Below are positions 17,598 through 25,354 of a stretch of 64,000 bases of DNA, piece by piece (position 1 is the first letter of the stretch; each line of letters starts with the position of its first letter). The stretch lies in assembly GCA_947085405.1 (NCBI GenBank), contig CAMTWO010000014.1, positions 54,542-118,541 of the forward strand, in the 5' to 3' direction. A model generated the notes under the pieces. That model worked only from the letters and a program-made list of their open reading frames with translations. It searched no databases and had not been told where the DNA came from. The DNA comes from JASEGV01 sp947085405. Its GTDB lineage: Bacteria; Bacteroidota; Ignavibacteria; UBA10030; BY39. Made by a program: the position numbers and the translations under genes.

Positions 17598-17807
17598 ATG
17601 AATCAATCATTAACCGAAAAATTAAATCCGCCTTCCGCCTACGGCGGAGTGGACGAAACTCGCAGTTGTCCTACTTGCAAGTTCGTTATCGAAAATCCAT
17701 TTGTAGAAAAATGCCCGCGATGTTTTACTGAATTGCAGAAACTTGAAGTCGGTTGCTCAGCTTGTGCCCACAAAGCACAATGTTCATTTTTTTACATCAA
17801 AAAATAA
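17598..17807 (+). CDS. Small zinc-ribbon protein downstream of feoB
   Basis: 69 residues from the ATG at 17598. It has CPTC (about 29-32), CPRC (about 44-47), then C..C and one more C near the end (VGCSACAHKAQCSFF). The first four cysteines would bind a zinc ion; the last three could bind another metal. Its place right after feoB suggests a part in iron handling, possibly a FeoC-like role, but it has no winged-helix form and this is inference. Its early codons contain an exact small palindrome (17634-17648) that looks inserted. Confidence 0.6.
   Translation: MNQSLTEKLNPPSAYGGVDETRSCPTCKFVIENPFVEKCPRCFTELQKLEVGCSACAHKAQCSFFYIKK
17634..17648. repeat. Small GC-rich palindrome inside the zinc-ribbon gene
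   Basis: TCCGCC, TAC, GGCGGA: six-base arms with a three-base loop, in otherwise AT-rich DNA. It adds about PPSAYGGVDE to the protein between the Met-rich start and the first CPTC. The frame stays open. Confidence 0.55.
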
Positions 17808-17835
17808 TTATAATAATAAATGGAGACTTTAGTAT

Positions 17836-18348
17836 ATGACAACTATGGTAAATGTTTTTGACCGCATCGACACTTATCTGACGCACTGGATGGCAAAGCA
17901 GGGAATTCGCCTTTTGCGAATAAGTATCGGTGTCATTTTTTTCTGGTTCGGCATGCTGAAATTTTTCCCGGGAATTAGCCCGGCGGAAGACTTCGCCGCC
18001 CAAACAATAGAATTGTTAACTCTTGGCAGCATTCCCGCCACGACGGCAGTGTTTTTACTCGCTGTGTGGGAGGTTTTAATCGGTCTTGGTTTGATCTTCG
18101 GTGTGTTCATGCGCGCAACGCTGTTTCTGCTGTTCACGCAGATGCTCGGTACGGTTACGCCTCTGTTCCTTCTGCCGCACGAGGTGTTCACTCATTTCCC
18201 GTACGCACTCACGTTGAAAGGACAATACATCATCAAGAATATTGTGGTCGTCAGTGCGGCGCTTGTCATCGGAGCAACGGTGAGGGGAGGTAAGCTTATT
18301 GCTGAACCGCACCACATCGTAAACCAACCGCCTAACAAGGAAAAATAA
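17836..18348 (+). CDS. DoxX-like / YkgB-type membrane protein
   Basis: 170 residues with four hydrophobic segments (LLRISIGVIFFWFGMLKFFPG, FLLAVWEVLIGLGLIFGVF, LFLLFTQMLGTVTPLFLLP, IIKNIVVVSAALVIGATV). The pattern FWFGMLKFFPG.SP..F..Q is that of the DoxX/YkgB group, small inner-membrane proteins linked in some bacteria to oxidative or thiol stress. Specific role here unknown. GC content and codon use (CTG, GCG, ACG, TTC) differ from the AT-rich genes around it, which suggests later arrival. It is not obviously in the fur-feo unit. A GGAG motif precedes the start. Confidence 0.75.
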   Translation: MTTMVNVFDRIDTYLTHWMAKQGIRLLRISIGVIFFWFGMLKFFPGISPAEDFAAQTIELLTLGSIPATTAVFLLAVWEVLIGLGLIFGVFMRATLFLLFTQMLGTVTPLFLLPHEVFTHFPYALTLKGQYIIKNIVVVSAALVIGATVRGGKLIAEPHHIVNQPPNKEK

Positions 18349-18407
18349 AAACTTTGATTTATGACAACCTCACTATAAATAATTAATTCAAAAAAAAGGA
18401 AAAACAA

Positions 18408-19640
18408 ATGAGTGAAATAATAAATAACAGTAGAAAACGAGTTGATCAACTCAAAAAACTTATACTTGATATGCATAAAGGTATAAGTGTAGAAGAAACA
18501 AGTAAAAATCTCTCGAAACTTATGGGCAGCGTTCCTTACGGTGAAGTTGTACAAGCCGAGCAGGAATTAATAAACGAAGGTTTATCGCAGGAAGAAGTAT
18601 TAAAGTTCTGTGACATTCACACCGAAGCCCTAAAAGGAAAAATCGATGTCACATCTGCCCGAACTGCGCCCGTGGGGCATCCCATTGATACTATGATTAA
18701 AGAAAATGCTGAAGTAAACAAAGAAATAAACAAGCTGAAAGATATTTTTACAAAAGTAGAATCGATGGAAGCATCGGTGGATGCAAGCAAATTATTATTT
18801 GAGATACGCTTTGCTTTCAATTCTTTAATGGATATTGAAAAGCATTATGTAAGAAAAGAGAATCTTATATTCCCCTATCTTGAAAAATATAACATTACCG
18901 GTCCGCCCACAGTAATGTGGGGAAAACACGATGAAGTAAGAGAATTTCTTAAATCTGCACAGAAAATTTTTAAAGAAAGTAACACGGCAATCGCAGAAGA
19001 ACTTAACGGCTATATTGAGTTTATATTTAAACCTACCTTAAAAGCCATCGAGGAAATGATTTATAAAGAAGAGCAAATTCTTTTCCCAATGTGTCTTGAT
19101 GCATTCACGGAAATCGACTGGGTTGAAATTTATAATCAGAGTGATGAAATAGGATATTGCCTTTATTCTCCAAAAGTAAAGTGGACCACTTCAATTGAAG
19201 GATACGTTGAACCAAAGAATATCGGTTCGGGGAAAATTCATCTATCAACAGGTTCTTTTTCTCTCGAGGAATTAGAAGCGCTTTTCAACAGTCTCCCAGT
19301 TGATATTACGTTTGTTGATAAAGACGACCGCGTTAAATTTTTCTCACACGGAGAAGATAGAATATTCGAAAGAAACAAAGCTATACTTGAAAGAAAAATA
19401 CAGTTTTGTCATCCTCCAAAAAGTGTGCACATAGTTGAACAGATTGTTAATGATTTCAAGTCCGGCAAACAAGATTCGGCAAAGTTCTGGATTAACTTCA
19501 AAAATAAATATGTTCATATAGCATACTATGCCGTAAGAGGAAAAAATAATGAATATCTTGGGACTCTGGAAGTAACTCAGGATATTAAACAGTATAAAGA
19601 TTTAGAAGACGAACGAAGGTTATTAACTTATGATAAATAG
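18408..19640 (+). CDS. DUF438 / hemerythrin / PAS protein
   Basis: 410 residues. Residues about 10-75 match DUF438 (VDQLKKLILDMHKGISVEE, then LINEGLSQEEVLKFCDIHT). About 85-230 form a hemerythrin-like HHE bundle with candidate ligands in GHPIDTMIKENAEV, HYVRKENLIFPYLE, GKHDEVREF and YKEEQILFP. About 290-400 is a PAS-like domain (LPVDITFVDKDDRVKFFSHG, with FCHPPKSVHIVE). Such proteins are thought to sense oxygen, NO or redox state in the cytoplasm; none of that is shown here. It overlaps or abuts the DUF1858 gene downstream, so both should be co-made. Confidence 0.85.
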   Translation: MSEIINNSRKRVDQLKKLILDMHKGISVEETSKNLSKLMGSVPYGEVVQAEQELINEGLSQEEVLKFCDIHTEALKGKIDVTSARTAPVGHPIDTMIKENAEVNKEINKLKDIFTKVESMEASVDASKLLFEIRFAFNSLMDIEKHYVRKENLIFPYLEKYNITGPPTVMWGKHDEVREFLKSAQKIFKESNTAIAEELNGYIEFIFKPTLKAIEEMIYKEEQILFPMCLDAFTEIDWVEIYNQSDEIGYCLYSPKVKWTTSIEGYVEPKNIGSGKIHLSTGSFSLEELEALFNSLPVDITFVDKDDRVKFFSHGEDRIFERNKAILERKIQFCHPPKSVHIVEQIVNDFKSGKQDSAKFWINFKNKYVHIAYYAVRGKNNEYLGTLEVTQDIKQYKDLEDERRLLTYDK

Positions 19641-19653
19641 TAAGGAAATGAAA

Positions 19654-20190
19654 ATGAACAGCAACAATAATTTACACATAACACCGCAAACCATTATTGC
19701 GGATTTATTAAACACTTATCCGCAGCTTGAAGATAAGCTCATCGAAATAGCACCAGTATTCAAGAAGTTAAAAAATCCAATCTTGCGTAGAACAATCGCA
19801 AAAGTAACATCACTCAAACAGGCGGCAACAATCGGAAATATTGCTTTACCTATGCTCATAAATGAGTTACGAAAAGCTGTTGGACAGGAACTGACAGATA
19901 TAACAGATAATAAATCTCCAGGAGCTATTTCAAAACCTGATTGGGTAAGCGAAGAAAATGTGAAACTGATTTACGACGCAAGAGAAGACCTCGAAAACGG
20001 AGTCCATCCTGTTTCTAATGTGGTTAGAGATATTGAAACAATTACTGGTAATGGTATTTATCTTCTGATAACCCCATTTATTCCATTACCATTAATCGAC
20101 ATTGTTAACAAAAAAGGATTTCTGACATATTCAGAAAAAATAGAAGAAAACAAATTTTACACATTTATTAAAAAAGACTTGAGTCTATAA
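19654..20190 (+). CDS. DUF1858 domain protein
   Basis: 178 residues from the ATG at 19654, which has AAGGA seven bases before it; starts at 19630 and 19648 are possible. Residues about 5-75 carry the DUF1858 pattern (ITPQTIIADLLNTYPQLED, EIAPVFKKLKNPILRRTIAK, VTSLKQAATIGNIALPMLI). The C-terminal half (HPVSNVVRDIETITGNGIYL) resembles DUF2249-type domains. DUF1858 often accompanies hybrid-cluster or hemerythrin/DUF438 proteins, in keeping with the gene just before it. Cytoplasmic, function unknown. Confidence 0.8.
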   Translation: MNSNNNLHITPQTIIADLLNTYPQLEDKLIEIAPVFKKLKNPILRRTIAKVTSLKQAATIGNIALPMLINELRKAVGQELTDITDNKSPGAISKPDWVSEENVKLIYDAREDLENGVHPVSNVVRDIETITGNGIYLLITPFIPLPLIDIVNKKGFLTYSEKIEENKFYTFIKKDLSL

Positions 20191-20233
20191 TTCTTAAACA
20201 ACAAATTATTTCAACAAACAAAGGAAACGTTAT

Positions 20234-21421
20234 ATGAAAAATATATTATCAATTACACTTTTATTAACACTTGGTTCTATAATGTCGTATTCACAAGAAC
20301 CAACTACGAGCATCGGAGGTTACGGTGAACTTCACATCAATGTTCCTGAAGGTTCGGGGAAAAAGGAAGCCGACTTCCACCGCTTCATAATTTATTTAGG
20401 CCACAATTTCAACGAGAAGTGGTCACTAATGTCTGAACTTGAAATTGAACACGCAGGCAAAGAAGTTGAATTGGAGCAGGCGTATTTAGAATATCGATAC
20501 TCGAAAGCATTGGGATTTCGTGCAGGTGTACTGTTGCAGCCGCTTGGCATCATCAATCCATACCACGAACCACCAATGTTTTTTGGCGTTGAACGCCCCA
20601 ATTTTGAAAAAAGCATAATCCCAACAACTTGGTGGGAAAACGGAATTGGAGTTTTTGGTCATATTACTGATGAGGTAAATTACACTGCACAAATAACTTC
20701 CGGTCTTCGCGCTGATGGTTTTACTGCAAAAGACGGGATACGCGGTGGAAGACAGAAAGCAATCGAGAGTTTTTCTGAAAATCCCTCTTTCATCGGAAAT
20801 ATAAACTACATACCAATACCCGAATTAAAAATCGGCGGCGGGGTGTTCTTTGGAAACTCAGTTCCGGCAAACGACAAACGTTCCGGTAAAATTGATGCAG
20901 ACGGCTTTGTAAGTTTGGGCGTTGGGCATTTGCAATACAAGCGAAATCAATTTGAATTTAAAGCCGAGTATGCTTTCGTGAACATCGCAGATGCAGATAA
21001 AATAAACCGTGCATACCCGACAATCACGGAAAAAACCGTTAATCAAAAGATAGTAAATATCAGCGGCGATACTCTGACAATTCCTACAATACAAAAAACA
21101 TCTACACCAAATAATGTAGCGAGTATGATGAACGGATTCCTGATTGAGGGGGCATACAATTTCCTGCCTTGTTTAGTCGAAACATCAGAAGAACTTTGGG
21201 CATTCGCTCGTTTGGAAAAATACAACACACAAGCAGAGATGCCTGCCGGTTTCGTTGCCGATAATAAATATAACCGCACCGAAATTACTTTTGGGTTGAG
21301 TTATAAACCGGTTTATAATGCGGTAGTGAAAGCCGATTTGCAAATGTTCGGTAACGAGAAAGATGGTTTCAGTAATAATCTCAAACAATTTAATTTCGGA
21401 ATAGGATACTATTTCTTTTAA
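20234..21421 (+). CDS. Predicted outer-membrane porin
   Basis: 395 residues. Signal peptide (MKNILSITLLLTLGSIMSYS), then a barrel: GGYGELHINVPEGSGKKEAD, FHRFIIYLGHNFNEKWSLMSELEIEHA, LEQAYLEYRYSKALGFRAGVLLQPLGI, and the last residues GIGYYFF. This is the layout of the porin O/P (phosphate-selective porin-like) group. The substrate cannot be read from sequence. The FMN-binding protein gene begins directly at its stop (21422), which places this porin in the same unit as a flavin-linked electron-transfer set. Confidence 0.8.
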   Translation: MKNILSITLLLTLGSIMSYSQEPTTSIGGYGELHINVPEGSGKKEADFHRFIIYLGHNFNEKWSLMSELEIEHAGKEVELEQAYLEYRYSKALGFRAGVLLQPLGIINPYHEPPMFFGVERPNFEKSIIPTTWWENGIGVFGHITDEVNYTAQITSGLRADGFTAKDGIRGGRQKAIESFSENPSFIGNINYIPIPELKIGGGVFFGNSVPANDKRSGKIDADGFVSLGVGHLQYKRNQFEFKAEYAFVNIADADKINRAYPTITEKTVNQKIVNISGDTLTIPTIQKTSTPNNVASMMNGFLIEGAYNFLPCLVETSEELWAFARLEKYNTQAEMPAGFVADNKYNRTEITFGLSYKPVYNAVVKADLQMFGNEKDGFSNNLKQFNFGIGYYFF

Positions 21422-21964
21422 ATGAAATTTTCAATCCAAATATTTTTAGCGTTCCTGGCTTGGGGGGTAGTTTATCCCCAAACCAAGATTTTTGAGAAAG
21501 CCGCTGCATCCCTAAAAACTTATTTCGGCGATTCAGTTGAAGTCGTATCACACGTATTTAGATTTTCTGAAGAAGAAAAATTAAAAATACAGCAGGTTCA
21601 GAAGTCCAAAACCAATATCGATTCTATTTCTTTGTTTATATGCACAGGTGCCGGAATAAGATTAGGATATGGAGTAGTAGATAATGTGAAAGGAAAATCG
21701 CAACCGATAAGTTATCTAACTGTAATTGATACTTCAGGAGATGTTGTTGATGTGAATATACTCGTTTACCGTGAATCGCACGGGGGTGAGGTCCAGAACG
21801 AAAGTTTCCGCCGGCAATTTCGTGGGAAAAACTATCGGAATATAATTGAAATCGGTAAAGATATTAAAAGTATAAGCGGCGCCACAATTTCTTCGCGCTC
21901 CGTTACTGGGGGCGTGAATAATATTTTAAGAATTTTTGAAATTATAAAACCATCATTGAAGTAA
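21422..21964 (+). CDS. Exported FMN-binding domain protein
   Basis: 180 residues. Signal peptide (MKFSIQIFLAFLAWGVVYP), then an FMN-binding domain: GAGIRLGYGVVDNVKGKSQPISYLTVID, SHGGEVQNESFRRQFRG, and the terminal KSISGATISSRSVTGGV. In this family FMN is joined by a phosphoester bond to the Thr or Ser of the (S/T)GAT motif by ApbE, which is encoded two genes downstream. The Thr of SGAT is the expected site. It should act outside the inner membrane as an electron carrier. No spacer separates it from the porin gene. Confidence 0.88.
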   Translation: MKFSIQIFLAFLAWGVVYPQTKIFEKAAASLKTYFGDSVEVVSHVFRFSEEEKLKIQQVQKSKTNIDSISLFICTGAGIRLGYGVVDNVKGKSQPISYLTVIDTSGDVVDVNILVYRESHGGEVQNESFRRQFRGKNYRNIIEIGKDIKSISGATISSRSVTGGVNNILRIFEIIKPSLK

Positions 21965-21967
21965 GTG

Positions 21968-22465
21968 ATGAATAACAATTTTTCTCTAAGACAATCAGAT
22001 TTTAATCTGAAAATTTTGATTACAGCTTTCCTGATTCTTCTAACATCCGGATATGGTATCGGATTACTTTTAGTTGAGCATAAGACAGCACTAAAGCCAA
22101 GCGGCATCACTGAAGAATACAAAGGTACGAACGAAGACTCGCAAGCCGATGTTATCAAATATCCTCGAAGTAAAAACGAGTTGTTCATATTGTTGCATAA
22201 CCACATAATATCGCTTTCGCTCATCTTTTTTATCATCGGATTTATATTTTATTTCAGCTCATTAGTATCGAGTCGACTTAAAACTTTTTTAATACTTGAG
22301 CCGTTCATCAGCATAGCGATTACATTTTCTGGAATCTGGCTTTTGTGGGGAACATCCGAATTGTTTTCGTGGATTGTTTTGGTATCAGGAATTATGATGG
22401 GTTTATCTTATGCAGCAATGGTGATTTTAATACTAATAGAGTTATGGATATTAAAGACAAAATAA
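21968..22465 (+). CDS. Four-segment membrane protein of the flavin locus
   Basis: 165 residues (a GTG three bases earlier is possible). Four hydrophobic segments: ILITAFLILLTSGYGIGLLL, ISLSLIFFIIGFIFYFSSLV, FISIAITFSGIWLLWGTSEL and VLVSGIMMGLSYAAMVILIL. A loop with VEHKTALKPSGITEEYKG precedes LLHNHIISLS. The conserved-looking histidines could bind heme or take part in quinone chemistry, but this is only a guess. It lies between the FMN-binding protein and ApbE and overlaps apbE by 22 bases, so it may pass electrons from the membrane to the flavoprotein. I do not know a name for the family. Confidence 0.65.
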   Translation: MNNNFSLRQSDFNLKILITAFLILLTSGYGIGLLLVEHKTALKPSGITEEYKGTNEDSQADVIKYPRSKNELFILLHNHIISLSLIFFIIGFIFYFSSLVSSRLKTFLILEPFISIAITFSGIWLLWGTSELFSWIVLVSGIMMGLSYAAMVILILIELWILKTK

Positions 22466-23472
22466 ATATTTTTAACAGACGGGATTTTCTGAAGTTAAGC
22501 GGAATTATTTTAGCGGGTAAATTAATCCTTCCTTCTAAAATATTTCCAATAATGAAACAGCCGCATAAGGTTTTGCGGTCAACATTTACAATGGGTAGCA
22601 TTGTTACAGTGGAAGCATACTGTGATGATAAAGTATTGTGTAACCTTGCAATCGATCAAGCATTCGACGAAATGAAAACCGTTGAAATGTTGATGAGTGT
22701 ATTCGATGCTTCAAGTCAAGTTTCGTTCATTAATAAGCTCGCTTACAGAGAAGCAGTTAAAGTTGATGGACGGATAATCGAGATAATGAAGTATGCACAA
22801 GAAATTTCACAACGAACAGGTGGCTATTTCGATATAACCGTTGAACCGTTGATGAAACTTTACGGTTTCAGAAGTGATGATGAGATTAAAGAAATGCCAT
22901 CCGACAAAAAGTTACAGGAAGTCCTTTCCGCTGTTGGTATGGAAAACATTGTAATTAATGAAAATGAATCATCTATATTCCTGAATAATTCCAAAACTAA
23001 AATTGATTTCGGCGGAATTGCAGTTGGTTATGCAATTGATAAAGCAGTTTCAATTTTAAAATCGCACGGAATTGAATCGGCATTGATCAATCACAGCGGC
23101 GATATTTACGCGATCGGTTCTCCGCCGGATGAAACCTCCTGGAATATCGGTATCATTGATCCGGCAAATCAAAGCGAAATAGTTGCTACTATAAATCTAA
23201 AAGATGAAGCTCTTGCTACATCGGGCAATTATAGTAACTTCGTAATGATAGATGAAAGTAGGGTGGGACACATTTTGAATCCCAAAAAAGGGAAGATTGA
23301 AGAAAAATTTTTAAATATTTCTGTAGCCGCCCCAAAAGCTGTTGAAGCCGATGCTCTTACTACAGGACTTTTTGTTTTTGATATTGAAAAAGCCAATTCT
23401 TTTTTAAAGTTAAACGAAAATCTGAAATACATTGCGGTTTTGAGGAATGGTAATATCGTAAAGAATTATTAA
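22444..23472 (+). CDS. apbE: FAD:protein FMN transferase (ApbE)
   Basis: 342 residues from the ATG at 22444; the longer frame only runs into the upstream gene. The start holds a twin-arginine-like signal (NRRDFLKLSGIILAG). Family marks: FTMGSIVTVEAYC, GGYFDITVEPLMKLYGF, KTKIDFGGIAVGYAIDKAV, LINHSGDIYAIGSP, and RVGHILNPKKGK. ApbE uses FAD to attach FMN to Ser/Thr in target proteins in the periplasm, with Mg2+. The FMN-binding protein two genes upstream is the probable target. Translational coupling with the membrane protein is likely from the overlap. Confidence 0.93.
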   Translation: MDIKDKINIFNRRDFLKLSGIILAGKLILPSKIFPIMKQPHKVLRSTFTMGSIVTVEAYCDDKVLCNLAIDQAFDEMKTVEMLMSVFDASSQVSFINKLAYREAVKVDGRIIEIMKYAQEISQRTGGYFDITVEPLMKLYGFRSDDEIKEMPSDKKLQEVLSAVGMENIVINENESSIFLNNSKTKIDFGGIAVGYAIDKAVSILKSHGIESALINHSGDIYAIGSPPDETSWNIGIIDPANQSEIVATINLKDEALATSGNYSNFVMIDESRVGHILNPKKGKIEEKFLNISVAAPKAVEADALTTGLFVFDIEKANSFLKLNENLKYIAVLRNGNIVKNY

Positions 23473-23499
23473 CAATTCGCAATACCAAAAAAATATCTC

Positions 23500-23528
23500 T
23501 TGACTATTATCTAAATTTATTTTATAAT
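23500..23528 (+). promoter_or_regulatory. Sigma70-type promoter of the sufT-like gene
   Basis: TTGACT (23500-23505), 17 bases, TATAAT (23523-23528), then 26 bases to the start codon at 23555. Both boxes and the spacing fit the standard sigma70 promoter with one mismatch at the last base of the -35 box. It lies directly behind the apbE stop, so the next gene has its own promoter. Confidence 0.7.
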
Positions 23529-23554
23529 TGCATCAACATTTTTAAAAAAAAATT

Positions 23555-23875
23555 ATGAGCGAAGATAAAGCATCAATCGTTACAGAAGCTGAAGTTTATG
23601 AAGCACTCAGAGAGTGCTACGATCCGGAAATTCCGGTGAACGTCGTTGACTTAGGTTTGATTTACGATGTGAAAATAATAGATGATTGGGTTGGTATTAA
23701 AATGTCGTTAACTGCACCGGGATGTCCTGCACACACGTGGATTTCTCAAAACATCCGCAACCGGATATTGCAAATGCCCGGCATTAAAGACGCCGATGTC
23801 AGGATTGTTTGGGAACCTTTATGGAACCCCAGTTTGATGTCGGAAGAAGCTAAGAAAATTTTAGGAATGCCTTAA
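23555..23875 (+). CDS. MIP18/SufT-like Fe-S assembly factor (DUF59)
   Basis: 106 residues, a single DUF59 (MIP18) domain: VYEALRECYDPEIPVNVVDLGLIYDV, then MSLTAPGCPAHTWIS, VRIVWEPLWNPSLMSEEAKK. The Cys in TAPGCPA is the conserved one of the family. Such proteins help load Fe-S clusters into other proteins. It has its own promoter and no neighbours of the suf system within the window. The last five codons and the stop are repeated at 24034-24050 as part of a local duplication. Confidence 0.88.
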   Translation: MSEDKASIVTEAEVYEALRECYDPEIPVNVVDLGLIYDVKIIDDWVGIKMSLTAPGCPAHTWISQNIRNRILQMPGIKDADVRIVWEPLWNPSLMSEEAKKILGMP

Positions 23876-23990
23876 TCTAAATACAAGCCCGATGGATCCC
23901 ATTTTTAGAACGTTTTACGTTCTTAATGGGTGGGGATACGCCACCGCCTCCCGGCTATCCTTTAACAATTCGTCGGGCTTCCCCTTTTTT
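23861..23990. repeat. Structured element, copy 1
   Basis: Begins in the last codons of the sufT-like gene. Outer stem AAGCCCGA (23885-23892) with TCGGGCTT (23973-23980). Inside, on the minus strand, GGATA pairs with TATCC, GCC with GGC, and CCCATT with AATGGG capped by AGAACGT/ACGTTCT. A T-run follows on the plus strand (CCCCTTTTTT). It fits a three-way-junction RNA or a complex bidirectional terminator between convergent genes. Confidence 0.6.
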
Positions 23991-24033
23991 GTGCGTTCGT
24001 CACTTAAGAAATTTAGATAGTGCATATTGAGTA

Positions 24034-24142
24034 TTAGGAATGCCTTAATTTAAAAACAAGCCCGATGAATCCCATTTTGGGGTGGGGATACACGATCGCC
24101 TCTCAGTTATCCTTTAACAATTCGTCGGGCTTCCCCTTTTTT
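24034..24142. repeat. Structured element, copy 2
   Basis: Starts with TTAGGAATGCCTTAAT as in copy 1, including the gene-end codons, then ACAAGCCCGATG, a shortened inner part (CCCATTTTGGGG instead of the long AGAACG hairpin), TGGGGATAC, CGCCTC, TATCCTTTAACAATTCGTCGGGCTTCCCCTTTTTT in segments. The outer stem and the GGATA/TATCC stem are kept. It ends two bases before the ychF stop. Confidence 0.6.
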
Positions 24143-25235
24143 ACACGTTGAATCTGAAAAATACAACATCCCCGTCCTCAATCGAATAATCCTTGCCGTG
24201 AATGTGTAGTAGCCCTTTTTCTCTTAATGCCGCATCAGACCCAACGGCAATTAATTCTTTCAACTTTATTACTTCTGCTTTAATAAACCCTTTTTCAAAA
24301 TCGGTGTGAATTTTACCGGCTGCTTTTGGCGCTTTTGTTCCCTTCTTAACTGTCCATGCACGCAACTCTTTTTCGTTGTGTGTGTAGAAAGTAATTAGAT
24401 CCAACAACCAATATCCTTCCTTGATTACTTTATCCAAACTTGATTCAGAGATGCCTAAATCTTTCAAAAATTTTTCGCGTTCATCATAATTTAAATCAGC
24501 GATTTCTGCCTCCATTTCGCCGTCAACGACCATTACTTTCGATCCGCGATGGACTGCTAACTGTTCTACAATTTTTAAGAAGTCGTTACCTTTAGTTAAT
24601 CCCTCTTCATCAACATTTGCAATAAACATAACCGGTTTTGCCGTTAATAGATGAAGATGACATGCAAGCTCTTTTTCTTCATCATCCAAATTTAACATTC
24701 TTGCAAGTTTGCCTTCCCCCAAATGATTTTTTAATTTCTGACAGACTTCAATCGCATGCCTCACCTTTTTATCGCCGGATTTTGATTGACGTTCTAACTC
24801 TTGAAGATTTTTCTGAACAGTTTCGATATCTTTCAATATTAATTCTGTTTCAACAATTTCGATATCTCTTCGGGGATCGACACTTCCGTAGGTGTGAACA
24901 ACATTCTCACCTTCGAAACACCGAACAACATGTGCAATCGCATCGACTTCGCGGATATGAGCCAGAAATTGATTTCCTAATCCCTCTCCCTTGTTTGCTC
25001 CTTTAACTAATCCTGCTATATCTACAAACTCGATCGTTGTTGGAATAACTTTAGGGGGTTTGAAGATTTTTGCAAGGATAGTTAATCGCTCATCGGGGAC
25101 AGTAACAACACCTGAGTGCGGTTCCTTCGTAGTGAATGGAAAATTTCCAACTGCCGAATTAGCTGAAGTAATTGCATTAAAGATTGTAGATTTACCAACA
25201 TTTGGTAACCCTACTATTCCACAATTAAAGCCCAT
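24141..25235 (-). CDS. ychF: YchF/OLA1-type GTPase/ATPase
   Basis: 364 residues from the Met at 25235, where MGFNCGIVGLPNVGKST gives the usual family start. The longer frame is only spacer sequence. G1 GLPNVGKS, G3 DIAGLVKGA, G4-like NVDEE in place of NKxD (typical of YchF, which prefers ATP). The C-terminus has the TGS domain (ELRAWTVKKGTKAPKAAGKIH) and ends GDVVFFRFNV. YchF acts on ribosomes and translation. It follows ispG on the same strand after a low-complexity spacer. Confidence 0.95.
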   Translation of the reverse strand: MGFNCGIVGLPNVGKSTIFNAITSANSAVGNFPFTTKEPHSGVVTVPDERLTILAKIFKPPKVIPTTIEFVDIAGLVKGANKGEGLGNQFLAHIREVDAIAHVVRCFEGENVVHTYGSVDPRRDIEIVETELILKDIETVQKNLQELERQSKSGDKKVRHAIEVCQKLKNHLGEGKLARMLNLDDEEKELACHLHLLTAKPVMFIANVDEEGLTKGNDFLKIVEQLAVHRGSKVMVVDGEMEAEIADLNYDEREKFLKDLGISESSLDKVIKEGYWLLDLITFYTHNEKELRAWTVKKGTKAPKAAGKIHTDFEKGFIKAEVIKLKELIAVGSDAALREKGLLHIHGKDYSIEDGDVVFFRFNV

Positions 25236-25354
25236 GATAGATTTATGATTTATGATTTTTGATTGATGACCTATAACTAACAACTTTAACTGATAACTGA
25301 TAACTAAAAACTATAACTTAAAAACTGATCTGCCCTTCGACAATTTCATAAATT
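25236..25354. repeat. Low-complexity A/T spacer
   Basis: Short degenerate words such as GATTTATGATTT, TTTTTGATTGATG and AACTGATAACTGATAACT are strung together between ychF and ispG. No gene seen. Similar spacers recur through the window (see findings). Confidence 0.6.

Noticed and set aside
23885..23990. Known riboswitch (TPP, SAM, c-di-GMP, glycine)
   Set aside because: None of the conserved core words of these classes is present, and the element lies at the 3' ends of two convergent genes, not in a leader.
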